This document shows positions 1 through 6,836 of a stretch of 13,823 nt of DNA, piece after piece; position 1 is the stretch's first letter; each line of letters starts with the position of its first letter. Made by a program: the position numbers and the translations under genes. This DNA comes from CAZVAR01 sp964625225 (GTDB taxonomy: Bacteria > Pseudomonadota > Alphaproteobacteria > JAJUGE01): positions 1 to 13,823 of the forward strand of contig CAZVAR010000105.1 of assembly GCA_964625225.1 (NCBI GenBank), in the 5' to 3' direction. Under the pieces are notes generated by a model that worked only from the letters and a program-made list of their open reading frames with translations, was not told where the DNA came from and made no database searches.

Positions 1-1778
1 GTTTCGGTGCGGGTCGCCCGCCGCGCGGGTGCCGGCCGCGGTGGCGGCGGCTCGAGGCGCTCGGTCCCGACGCCGGTCGCGCCGGCTTCGGGCTCCAGGG
101 CCGGGAGAGACGCGAGCGACGACGTGTCCGGCGCCGCCGGCCGCAGGTCGCGCATCGCGTCCGCGTCGCCCGCACCCGGCCGCGGGGTCACGTCGTCGGG
201 CCAGGCGCCGCCGCCACGCTCCGCCGGAAGCTCGGGAAGCGGCATGTCCGCCCGGGCGGCGCGCTGTGCCGCCGGCGGCCGCCGCTCTTCCGGCCGGGCC
301 GGTGCAGGCGTCGGCTCGAACGCAATGGCAGGTGCCGCCGCGGCCGGCCGGGCCGCCGCATCGGCCAAAGTCTCCGGAGGCACCACCGGCGCCGGCTCCA
401 CGCGCGGTTCCGGGCGCGGCGTCGTCACGGAATCGGATGCCGGAGAGACCGCGGCACGCGCCTCGCGCTCGGCGCGCGCCGACTGCCAGGCTGCTTCCAT
501 GCGCCGCGCCGCGGCCAGCATCTCGGCGCGGATGCTGCCGACCGGGGCGGCGGCCGGATCCGCAGGTTGAGGTGGCATCGGGCGCGGCGGCGGCAGCGTC
601 TCGGCGGCCATGGCCGGCGTCGACGATGCGGGTCCGTCCGCCACCGGCAGCTCCGGCCGGCTGGCGACCCGCACGGGCTCCGGCGGCTCGGCCGGCGGAA
701 TGCCCGGCGTCCAGTCGTGCGCCAGCGCCGGTTCCGCACGCGGCGGCGCCGGCACCGACGTTTCCGGAGGCGTCGACCAGTAGATCCGCGGCCGCGGCGG
801 CGGCGGCGAGGGCGATGCAACGGTGGTCGGCGCCGGGCGCGTCGGCCGCGGCGACGCGACGACCCGGTCGGCCGGCGGAATCGCCTCGGCGATCGTCTGC
901 GGCGGCGGCGGGGTCGGCGCAGGCAGGAACGGCGGCGTGGTCCAGTAGATCTTCGGGCGTGGAGCGCGCCGCGGCTCGGGGGCCGGTGCCTCCGCGGGAG
1001 CGGGATCGGCGGTCGCCTCGGGCAACCGCGACGCCGGTGCGAGAGCGACCAGCCGTGCCTCGGGATCGGCCTCCGGGATGTCGCGGTCGACCGGTGCCGG
1101 CCGGCGCGTCTCCGCCACGGTAGCCGGTGCGGCCGGTTTCGCCGACGGGCGGAGCGCCACCAGGGGTGAGGCCGGCGCATCGAGCGGCCCCTCGATGCGG
1201 CGCCACGACGGGCGTGCCGGAGCTGCGGCGATCGAAACTGGCGGCGCCATCGTGCGGCCGCGCGGTGCGGACTGCACGATCACGGTCGGCATCTCCGGCC
1301 GGCGGGCCGGCGCCCGGGCGACGGAAAGCGGCGGCGGCTGCACGGTATGGGCCGCCGGCGCACCCGACCGGGGCGGCCGCAGCCGGACCGGCGACTGTGC
1401 GAGCTGGGTCGGCTCGGCCGAGCGCGGCGGCCGCAGCGCGATGACCCGGTCGGCCATGCGCCGCGGGGCATTGGGAATGCGGAGCTGCCGGGCGCCGGCA
1501 CCCCCAGAGAAGGGATTCTCGATCGCGCTCAGATCGACAATGACGCTGGGGTTCGATGCGGGCACCGCACCGCGGTCGCCGGTCCATCGTGGCGCCTGAC
1601 TGCCGCTGATGATCAGCGTTCCCTGCGGCTCCGGCGCGCCGCCGATGACCACGGTCTTGTGCTGCGCGCCGGCCGCACCCGACAGCAGCGGCAGCACGGC
1701 CAGTGACGACAGGACGCCGTAGGCGCAGCTCCCGAGCAAGCGCCGATCAAGACGTCTGAAAGCCCCCACAGTCCCCAT
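1..1778 (-). CDS. Proline/alanine-rich exported protein, N-terminal part (C-terminus beyond window edge)
   Basis: The frame is open from an ATG at 1778 to the window edge: 592 codons without a stop. The N-terminus is a signal peptide with an Arg-rich n-region (RRLDRR, residues 9-14), a hydrophobic core and a likely AGA|Q cleavage near residue 38. The mature part begins with a plausible folded segment (HKTVVIGGAPEPQGTLIISG) and a VIVDLSAIENPF stretch. The rest is Pro/Ala/Arg-rich linker, including two near repeats of the form RP(K/R)IYW(T/S)TPP read near 940 and 785. AAAGG lies 6 nt before an in-frame GTG at 1784, which is an alternative start. From general knowledge, long Pro-rich exported proteins in this group often end in an OmpA peptidoglycan-binding domain. 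That domain is not in the window, so the assignment is only a guess. Export is well supported and function is not. High GC produces several Arg-rich antisense and out-of-phase frames over this gene. Confidence 0.75.
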   Translation of the reverse strand, partial: MGTVGAFRRLDRRLLGSCAYGVLSSLAVLPLLSGAAGAQHKTVVIGGAPEPQGTLIISGSQAPRWTGDRGAVPASNPSVIVDLSAIENPFSGGAGARQLRIPNAPRRMADRVIALRPPRSAEPTQLAQSPVRLRPPRSGAPAAHTVQPPPLSVARAPARRPEMPTVIVQSAPRGRTMAPPVSIAAAPARPSWRRIEGPLDAPASPLVALRPSAKPAAPATVAETRRPAPVDRDIPEADPEARLVALAPASRLPEATADPAPAEAPAPEPRRAPRPKIYWTTPPFLPAPTPPPPQTIAEAIPPADRVVASPRPTRPAPTTVASPSPPPPRPRIYWSTPPETSVPAPPRAEPALAHDWTPGIPPAEPPEPVRVASRPELPVADGPASSTPAMAAETLPPPRPMPPQPADPAAAPVGSIRAEMLAAARRMEAAWQSARAEREARAAVSPASDSVTTPRPEPRVEPAPVVPPETLADAAARPAAAAPAIAFEPTPAPARPEERRPPAAQRAARADMPLPELPAERGGGAWPDDVTPRPGAGDADAMRDLRPAAPDTSSLASLPALEPEAGATGVGTERLEPPPPRPAPARRATRTE

Positions 1779-2167
1779 ACGCACGCTGCACCTTTCGCCG
1801 CGCACCGGGCGCGGCGCCGGAAAGCGTTGTAACGTAAACGGTCGTGGCCGAACGAACAACAGAATTGGCCCGCATGAAGACCGATGCGCCGCCCGAAGAT
1901 CGCGGTGGCGTAGTCGGAACCGACGACCGCGACGCCGGCCTGCGACAACTCGAAGTCGACGTCGACGCGCCGGGGGCTCCGACGTTCCTGTTCGAGGACT
2001 TCGTCGACCACGAACTCGACAAAGACCCTGCGATCCTTGGCCCGATGCACGTGAAGCCGCAACTCGGAGCCGTCGGACCAGAGGTCCCTTTCGCGGACTC
2101 CTGCGGCGGTCGTCGCCATCGCTGCGAGGCTCTCCCGGGTCCGGCCCTCCGGCAGCTCGACACGCAC
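1613..2167 (-). CDS. Unrecognised short protein downstream of the CoA-transferase; 3' half doubtful
   Basis: A GTG at 2167 starts 6 nt after the CaiB-like stop codon. An ATG at 2119, preceded by GGGAGAG, is an alternative start. The first 100 or so codons (to about 1860) have strong G/C at third positions and a natural-looking composition, with alternating hydrophobic segments such as LRLHVHRAKDRRVFVEFVVD and VDVDFELSQAGVAVVGSDY that suggest a small beta-rich domain. I do not recognise the family. Beyond about residue 105 the reading becomes Cys/Arg-rich and overlaps the signal-peptide region of the Pro-rich exported protein by 166 bases in another frame. That tail looks like a shadow. The true gene may therefore end near 1850 with its stop lost or shifted, or it may be a decayed fragment. 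Its position suggests co-transcription with the CoA-transferase gene. Confidence 0.4.
   Translation of the reverse strand: MRVELPEGRTRESLAAMATTAAGVRERDLWSDGSELRLHVHRAKDRRVFVEFVVDEVLEQERRSPRRVDVDFELSQAGVAVVGSDYATAIFGRRIGLHAGQFCCSFGHDRLRYNAFRRRARCAAKGAACVWGLWGLSDVLIGACSGAAPTASCRHWPCCRCCRVRPARSTRPWSSAARRSRRER
1821..1850 (-). promoter_or_regulatory. Possible promoter/operator region of the proline-rich exported protein gene
   Basis: About 45 to 70 bases before the ATG at 1778 there is a locally AT-richer patch. On the plus strand it contains CGTTGTAACG (1825-1834), a near-palindrome broken only at its centre, followed by TAAACG. On the minus strand TACAAC could serve as a -10 element, but no good -35 is visible. 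This is only a compositional hint. Confidence 0.2.
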
Positions 2168-2173
2168 CCCTGC

Positions 2174-3379
2174 CTAGATCACCCCCTGCTCCGCCAGCGC
2201 GGCCAGTTCGGCCTCGGTCTTCTTCAGCAATCCGCCGTAAACTTCCGCATTGTGCCGCCCGAGTGGCGGGCCGGCGAAGGCAATCCGGCCGGGAGTGGCC
2301 TCCAGCTTCGGAATAACGCCCGGCATCGTGATCTCGCCCTCCTCCTCGTCGCGTACCGTCACGAGATTGCCGCGGGCTCGGTAGTGCGGGTCGGCGGCGA
2401 TGTCCGCGGCGGTGTAGATGCCGCCGAAGGGGACGTTGGCTTCGACCAGCTTCGCCTCGATGTCGGCGAAATCGCGTTCCGCGATCCAGTCCGACAGCAG
2501 CTTCTCCAGCTCGTCCGCCCGCTCGATGCGGGCACGGCTCTTGGCATAGCGCGGATCGGTGGCCAGATGCTCCACCCCCATCGCGGCGGCGAGCCGGGCC
2601 CACACCTTGTCGCCGCCGGCGGCGATCTGGACGAAGCGGCCGTCCCGGGTCCGGAAGGTGCCGGCGGGCGAGAAGGTCGGGTTGCGGTTACCGATCCGCT
2701 CGCGGATTTCCCCGGTCTTGGCGTAGTTCACCATCATGTCGGCGGTGATGCGGAAGGTCGGCTCGTAGAGAGCGAGATCGATCATCTGCCCCTCGCCCCC
2801 GCCCTGGGCGTCGCGCTGATAGAGCGCCATCATCGCCGCCAGCGCGGCGAAGGTGCCCGTGTTGTAGTCGGCGGTGGGAAAGGCGGGCCGGACCGGAAAG
2901 CGGTCCGGAAAGCCGGTGGGATACATATAGCCGGAGAAGCCGAGGGCGATGCGATCGTAGCCGGCCCGCCTGGAGTAGGGCCCCGTCTGTCCATAGCCGG
3001 ACACGCGCACCATGATGAGCCGCGGATTCACGGCCCGCAGCGCCTCCCAGCCGAGACCCCAGCGCTCCAGCGTGCCCGGCGTGAAATTCTCGATCAGCAC
3101 GTCGGCGTGGCGCACCAGCTCGCGCAGGATGTCCTGACCGGCCGGCACCCGGAGATTCAGCGTGACCGACTTCTTGTTGCGGCCCTCGACCAGCCAATTG
3201 CCGGAACGCGCCGCCTTTCCGTCCTGCGGCGTGCCGCGGAGCGCGTCGCCGGAGCCCGGCTGCTCGACCTTGATGACCTCGGCTCCGAAATCCCCGAGCA
3301 TCGTCGCGCCGAACGGGCCGGCGATCAGCGAGCCGATATCGAGCACCCTGATGCCCGCGAGTGGCAGCACCCCGCTCAC
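2174..3379 (-). CDS. CaiB/BaiF family (class III) CoA-transferase
   Basis: This 401-residue protein has the full length of the formyl-CoA transferase/CaiB family, which moves CoA between an acyl-CoA donor and a carboxylic acid through enzyme-bound aspartyl intermediates. Visible family features are the N-terminal LAGIRVLDIGSLIAGPFGATMLGDFGAEVIKVE nucleotide-binding region (about 7-39, read here in pieces), ENFTPGTLERWGLG (97-110), SGYGQTGPY (127-135) and the catalytic Asp171 in FPTADYNTG. The C-terminal domain includes VPFGGIYT and the closing LGRHN motif. The start is GTG at 3379 with GGAGGG 5 nt upstream; an ATG just upstream is out of frame. It lies 40 bases after the selenoprotein B-like gene and was probably transcribed with it. 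The substrate cannot be told from sequence. The enzyme is cytosolic. Confidence 0.93.
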   Translation of the reverse strand: MSGVLPLAGIRVLDIGSLIAGPFGATMLGDFGAEVIKVEQPGSGDALRGTPQDGKAARSGNWLVEGRNKKSVTLNLRVPAGQDILRELVRHADVLIENFTPGTLERWGLGWEALRAVNPRLIMVRVSGYGQTGPYSRRAGYDRIALGFSGYMYPTGFPDRFPVRPAFPTADYNTGTFAALAAMMALYQRDAQGGGEGQMIDLALYEPTFRITADMMVNYAKTGEIRERIGNRNPTFSPAGTFRTRDGRFVQIAAGGDKVWARLAAAMGVEHLATDPRYAKSRARIERADELEKLLSDWIAERDFADIEAKLVEANVPFGGIYTAADIAADPHYRARGNLVTVRDEEEGEITMPGVIPKLEATPGRIAFAGPPLGRHNAEVYGGLLKKTEAELAALAEQGVI

Positions 3380-3419
3380 ACCATCCCTCCTGAATCTCGA
3401 CAGGTCACGCGGACGGCCG

Positions 3420-4376
3420 TCAATCGGCGGCGTCGGCCTTCGCGAGCCCGGCCTCGACCCGCTTCAGCCGGGCGATTTCCTTGTTCGCGTCGAACTCGCG
3501 GCGCCGCCGCTCCAGCTCCTCCGGCGACAGACGGTCGACGTTGCTGTAGTCCAGCTTCCAGTCGGGATTATCGCTCCAGCGCAGCGGAGACTGCACCGTG
3601 GTGCGCGGCGCCGGGGCCGATTCCAGCACTTTCAGGGCCAGCTCGATGGTGAAGGCCTGCGACTCCGGATCCTTGGGGCGGCCGGCGGCATTGCCGAGCG
3701 GGAAGTCGCTGAACAGGAAACGCGGCACGCCGACCCGCTCGACGATGTCCTTGGCGCAGCCCATCACCACCGTCGGGATGCCGTTCGCTTCCAGATGCCG
3801 CGCGACCAGCGCCACCGTCTGATGGCAGACGGGGCAGTTGGCCACCAGCACTGCGGCGTCCGCTCCGTCCTCACGCACGCGCTGCAGCAGATCCGGGCAG
3901 TCCTGCTCGATCGTGGTCCTCTGGCTGCGGTTCGTCGGGGCGCCGTGGAAGCGCGGAGCGACGGCACCGATCCGGCCCTCGGCCGCAAGCCGCTTCAGCT
4001 GCGCCAGCGGGAACCAGGTGTTCATGTCCTCGGCGGTCGTGTGCGTCCGGTCGATCCCGACATGCGAGATGCGCACGTCCGGCTCCCCCTCGATGCTCAG
4101 GGAATAGGCGCGGTAGAACTTGGCCGCGGAATTGTAAGGCGCCCCCGGTCCCTGGTCGCCCTTGCCCGGCTGATAGGGTGCGGCCGTGGTGATCAGCGCA
4201 ATCCGGCTCTCGGAGAGCGGCTTCTTGAGAGGCGTGAACGGCACCTCCGAATATTGTGCCCACCGATACGGATTGTCGTAGCCGAGCGCCAGATAGTAGG
4301 TGCGGATGCGCTCCAGATAGGGAATCGGCGCATCATGCTCGACCGCGAAATCCAGGCTGTCCATCTTGTCGGCCAT
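3420..4376 (-). CDS. Glycine/sarcosine/betaine reductase selenoprotein B-like protein (Cys form)
   Basis: This 318-residue protein resembles the selenoprotein B (GrdB/PrdB-like) family, substrate-specific subunits of glycine, betaine or sarcosine reductases. Recognisable parts are YLERIRTYYLALGYDNPYRWAQ written in pieces (20-41), ITTAAPYQPGKGDQGPG (62-78), HVGIDRTHTTAEDMNTWFP (105-123), GAVAPRFHGAPTNRSQR (138-153) and VLVANCPVCHQTVALVAR (176-193). The last carries C181 and C184, and C160 and C207 are further cysteines. There is no in-frame TGA, so Sec is replaced by Cys. The start at 4376 has GGAGGG 7 nt upstream; the frame continues further upstream, but that 62-residue extension looks non-coding. 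No partner GrdA, GrdC or GrdD subunit is in the window, so a true amino-acid reductase is unlikely. It is more likely a divergent oxidoreductase working with the adjacent CoA-transferase (inference). Confidence 0.8.
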   Translation of the reverse strand: MADKMDSLDFAVEHDAPIPYLERIRTYYLALGYDNPYRWAQYSEVPFTPLKKPLSESRIALITTAAPYQPGKGDQGPGAPYNSAAKFYRAYSLSIEGEPDVRISHVGIDRTHTTAEDMNTWFPLAQLKRLAAEGRIGAVAPRFHGAPTNRSQRTTIEQDCPDLLQRVREDGADAAVLVANCPVCHQTVALVARHLEANGIPTVVMGCAKDIVERVGVPRFLFSDFPLGNAAGRPKDPESQAFTIELALKVLESAPAPRTTVQSPLRWSDNPDWKLDYSNVDRLSPEELERRRREFDANKEIARLKRVEAGLAKADAAD

Positions 4377-4510
4377 CACCGAACCCTCCGCATGGCTTCG
4401 GCCCGCGCGGGGCCGCCCGTGCGGCAGAAGATGCGCCGGCCGGCGAAATCCTGCAAGCCCACGGTGACCCCGGTATCGGCATCGGTCCCGTCGGTACGGT
4501 TCGTGGTCAA
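4376..4510 (-). CDS. Possible 44-codon micro-ORF between ccoS and the selenoprotein B-like gene
   Basis: A TTG at 4510 overlaps the ccoS stop (TTGA). The frame runs 44 codons to a TGA that overlaps the ATG of the next gene (TGATG). Third-codon positions are strongly G/C, as in real genes here. The centre reads VTVGLQDFAGRRIFCRTGG and has one Cys. The rest of the 130-base gap shows no promoter or terminator. Both overlaps are typical of translational coupling, but the start codon is TTG and no homologue comes to mind. The stretch could simply be spacer DNA with an accidental open frame. Confidence 0.3.
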   Translation of the reverse strand: MTTNRTDGTDADTGVTVGLQDFAGRRIFCRTGGPARAEAMRRVR

Positions 4511-4704
4511 CGGGCCTCGGGGGTCCCGCCGCGACGGTGAGCGCCATCGCCGGCAGTGGCAATCGGGCCGTCGTCGAACAGGATGCGCTCCGCAGCGCCG
4601 TCCAAGTCCTCGTACTGGCCGGTCCTGAGCGACCACAGGAAGGCGACGAGGCCGACGGCGCCCAGGCAAAGCGAGATCGGGATCAGATAGATGACGCTGC
4701 TCAT
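4507..4704 (-). CDS. ccoS: cbb3-type cytochrome oxidase assembly protein CcoS
   Basis: This 65-residue protein has the CcoS signature: one N-terminal membrane helix (IYLIPISLCLGAVGLVAFLW, residues 5-24) followed by RTGQYEDLDGAAERILFDD. CcoS acts in the inner membrane during maturation of cbb3 oxidase, where it is needed for cofactor (heme) insertion into CcoN. GGAGG lies 8 nt before the ATG at 4704. The C-terminal tail after FDD is hydrophilic and slightly long for the family. CcoS is normally encoded straight after the copper ATPase ccoI in a ccoGHIS cluster. Here it follows a DUF2189 gene by 49 bases, and no ccoG, ccoH or ccoI is in the window. Its position behind ccoNOQP fits its role. Confidence 0.93.
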   Translation of the reverse strand: MSSVIYLIPISLCLGAVGLVAFLWSLRTGQYEDLDGAAERILFDDGPIATAGDGAHRRGGTPEAR

Positions 4705-4753
4705 CGGCCATACCTCCGACGTGGACCATATCTGTTACCCGGACGGATCGGGC

Positions 4754-5536
4754 TCAACGGAAGGCCTTGTAGGCGTGCCAGGTACCGTGCCCGAGTACCG
4801 GGAACACCAGAATCAGCCCGAGCATGCCCGGCGCGAGACCGACGACGAACAGGACGAGCACGATCGCGCCCCAGGTCAGCATGACGGGCAAATTGTTCCA
4901 GACCAGCGCCATGCTCGTCCCCATCGCGGTCAGGGCGTCGACGCGCTCGTACAGCAGCATCGGGATCGAGAAGGCGCTGATTGCGAAGGAGAATGCAGCG
5001 AACAGCCCGCCCACGACCGTTCCGACGACGAGCATCGCCCACCCGGTCGGGGTGGTGAACAGCATGCCGACGATGTGATCGATGCCGGGAAACGGCCGGA
5101 GGCCGAAGAACAGCGCGTAGATGATCACCGCGGCCCGCATCCACAGCAGCATCAGCAGGCAGAGGAGCGCGCCGATGAACAGGATCTGGCCGCCGGACCG
5201 CACCCTGACAAAAAGCATGCACGCGAGGGACAGCGGTTCACCCGCGGCCAGGCGCCGGCTCTTCTCGTAGAGTCCCACGGCCAGGATCGGCCCGACCACC
5301 ATGAAGCCCGCCAGCGCGGGAAACAGTACATGGTCCCAGCCGATCACGAACATGCCACAAACGACGAGGACCGAGGCGAGGAACACGCCGGCGCCATAGG
5401 CGAGGCTGAGGGCGGGCCTGACGGTCAGATCGCGCCAGCCGGCGCGCAGCCAGTCCAGAGCCGCGCCGGCCGGCAGATCGCGGGCATAGGGATTCTCCCG
5501 TGGGAGCGGTGGCACCGTCGATGGAATGATGGTCAT
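4754..5536 (-). CDS. DUF2189 integral membrane protein
   Basis: This 260-residue polytopic inner-membrane protein has about six hydrophobic segments (roughly residues 42-66, 70-90, 117-143, 166-192, 220-235 and 238-250). It carries the DUF2189 hallmarks: VGPILAVGLYEKSRRLAAGEP (81-101, read in parts) and the C-terminal LGHGTWHAYKAF. I chose the ATG at 5536 because GAGGG precedes it at good spacing; ATGs at 5563 and 5578 are in frame, and the one at 5578 is one base past the previous stop. The biochemical role of the family is unknown. Its place between the cbb3 structural genes and ccoS suggests a part in oxidase assembly or in the membrane environment of the oxidase (inference). Several histidines (H69, H154, H250, H254) could bind metal or heme, though this is speculative. 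Confidence 0.85.
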   Translation of the reverse strand: MTIIPSTVPPLPRENPYARDLPAGAALDWLRAGWRDLTVRPALSLAYGAGVFLASVLVVCGMFVIGWDHVLFPALAGFMVVGPILAVGLYEKSRRLAAGEPLSLACMLFVRVRSGGQILFIGALLCLLMLLWMRAAVIIYALFFGLRPFPGIDHIVGMLFTTPTGWAMLVVGTVVGGLFAAFSFAISAFSIPMLLYERVDALTAMGTSMALVWNNLPVMLTWGAIVLVLFVVGLAPGMLGLILVFPVLGHGTWHAYKAFR

Positions 5537-5579
5537 CGTCACCCTCGCAGTCTCTGCCGCCATCCCGACGCCGGTCATA

Positions 5580-5795
5580 TCAGCAGGCCGGCTTGGCGGC
5601 GCTGAACGATCCGGGATCTCCGGCGGCCGCACCGGCCTTCAGATGGGGAACACAATCCGGCTGCGACGTAACAGCGACATAGACGAGATGGGTATTCGCA
5701 AGCAGGACGAGCAGAACCCCGGCCGCCGCGATCAGCCCCGCCAGCAGCCAGGAGCGCCGGTGCATCGCGGGACGGCCATGCGGGACGGCCGTCAT
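5580..5795 (-). CDS. Small single-helix membrane protein of the cbb3 operon
   Basis: This 71-residue protein has a short basic N-terminus (MHRRSW, 11-16), one membrane helix (about 17-34) and a periplasmic tail with NTHLVYVAVTSQPDCVPH and a cysteine as the final residue. Two cysteines (C48 and C71) lie on the predicted outer side and could form a disulphide or bind a metal. The ATG overlaps the ccoP stop (ATGA), so translation is probably coupled to ccoP. An internal ATG (residue 11) would also serve as a start. I do not recognise it as CcoH/FixH, which is about twice as long. It may be an accessory subunit or assembly factor of the oxidase (inference from position only). Confidence 0.7.
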   Translation of the reverse strand: MTAVPHGRPAMHRRSWLLAGLIAAAGVLLVLLANTHLVYVAVTSQPDCVPHLKAGAAAGDPGSFSAAKPAC

Positions 5796-6673
5796 TGTTC
5801 GACCTCCTGCAGTCCGAGCACGTAGAGGGTGAGGATCTTGAGATCGATATCCGTCAGGCGGCCCTCCCAATGCGGCATGTGCCCCTGCCTGCCATTGAAG
5901 ATCGTCGTGTAGACCGACTGCATGTCGCCACCATAGATCCAGAAATCGTCGGTGAGGTCGGGGGCGCCGAGCTCCTGCATGCCGCGGCCGTCCTCACCGT
6001 GACAGGCGGCGCAGTTCTCTGCGAAGACCTCCTTGCCCGTCTGGAGCGTTTCGGACGACACGCCCTCCGCTGCGGCCGGACCGGAAAGCGATCGGACATA
6101 GGCCGTGACGCTCCGGATCGCATTCCGGTCCAGCATCCGGTCGCGGCCGAACGCCGGCATCTGGCTCGTCCTGGTTTCGGGGTGGCCGGAATTGATCCCG
6201 ACGCGCAACGTCTCGGCGATCGCCTCGGCGCTTCCGCCCCAGAGCCACGCCGCGTCGGTCAGCCTGGGGTAGCCCTTGCCGCCCTGGCCGTTCATGCCGT
6301 GGCAGACGGCGCAATTGTCGCCGAAGAGCGCCCGGCCCGACTCGCGCACGATCCCCATCAGGGCGGGATCGGCTCTGATGTCGTCCGGGCTCGCCGTGGC
6401 GATCCTCTCCGTCCAGACCGCCCTCTCGGCCGCGGCCTGCTCGAGCTTCTGCGCCACCGTCGTCCGCTGATCGATGCCCAGCAACCCGCGCGTGTAGGTG
6501 ACGCCCAACGGCCAGGCCGGCATCAGGATCCAATAGACGACCGAAAACAGCACCGTCACGGCCAGGAAGAAATAGACCGCCCGCGGCACCGGGGTGTTCA
6601 GCTCCTTGATGCCGTTCCATTCGTGGCCGGTCGTCATGTGCCCGGTATGGGGATCGCGCTCGGTCACTGCCAC
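5792..6673 (-). CDS. ccoP: cbb3-type cytochrome c oxidase subunit III, di-heme CcoP
   Basis: This 293-residue protein is the di-heme cytochrome c subunit that feeds electrons into the oxidase from the periplasm. It has the N-terminal CcoP signature (TGHEWNGIKELNTPVPRA, 15-32) and one membrane anchor (about 33-52). Two cytochrome c domains follow, with CAVCH at 121-125 and CAACH at 221-225, and likely axial methionines in QMPAF (M172) and HMPHW (M266). The start is GTG at 6673, inside the end of ccoQ. A second GTG at 6667, which overlaps the ccoQ stop as GTGA, is also possible; the first has the better-placed GGGG motif. Length and domain order are normal for the family. Confidence 0.97.
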   Translation of the reverse strand: MAVTERDPHTGHMTTGHEWNGIKELNTPVPRAVYFFLAVTVLFSVVYWILMPAWPLGVTYTRGLLGIDQRTTVAQKLEQAAAERAVWTERIATASPDDIRADPALMGIVRESGRALFGDNCAVCHGMNGQGGKGYPRLTDAAWLWGGSAEAIAETLRVGINSGHPETRTSQMPAFGRDRMLDRNAIRSVTAYVRSLSGPAAAEGVSSETLQTGKEVFAENCAACHGEDGRGMQELGAPDLTDDFWIYGGDMQSVYTTIFNGRQGHMPHWEGRLTDIDLKILTLYVLGLQEVEQ

Positions 6674-6834
6674 GGCCGGTCATCCCCTTCGAGGATCTGG
6701 CGCGCGGCCCGGTCGAAGCGGGTCCGGTTGGATGGCCAGCAGGCATAGGCCAGCGCGACGACCGCCATGGCGATCAGGTAGAAGAGCCCGTAGGTCTTCG
6801 AGAAGGCGACCAGCGTGGCGTGATCGAAATCCAT
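6664..6834 (-). CDS. ccoQ: cbb3-type oxidase small subunit CcoQ (FixQ)
   Basis: This short gene of 56 codons starts 2 bases after the ccoO stop and overlaps the start of ccoP. The product has an N-terminal stretch ending FSKTYGLFYL, one membrane helix to about residue 33 and a hydrophilic tail with SNRTRFDRAARQILEGDD. This is the CcoQ pattern. CcoQ stabilises the oxidase complex, notably its association with CcoP. AAGGAGA lies about 7 nt before the ATG, inside the end of ccoO. Small size and overlap make it easy to miss in gene calling. Confidence 0.93.
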   Translation of the reverse strand: MDFDHATLVAFSKTYGLFYLIAMAVVALAYACWPSNRTRFDRAARQILEGDDRPWQ

Positions 6835-6836
6835 GC

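Noticed and set aside
425..1180. Arg-rich 251-codon open frame on the minus strand
   Set aside because: Out-of-phase reading of the proline-rich exported protein; a frame with more than 50 Arg is typical of a GC-rich shadow.
1844..3652. 602-codon open frame on the plus strand
   Set aside because: It is antisense to the CaiB-type gene and the short gene beside it, with no RBS or recognisable domain.
4377..4562. 62-residue N-terminal extension of the selenoprotein B-like protein
   Set aside because: The inner ATG at 4376 has an excellent RBS and begins the family-like sequence. The extension is Arg/His/Pro-rich and overlaps ccoS.
3162..4628. 488-codon open frame on the plus strand
   Set aside because: Shadow of the selenoprotein B-like gene; the protein reading has no family features.
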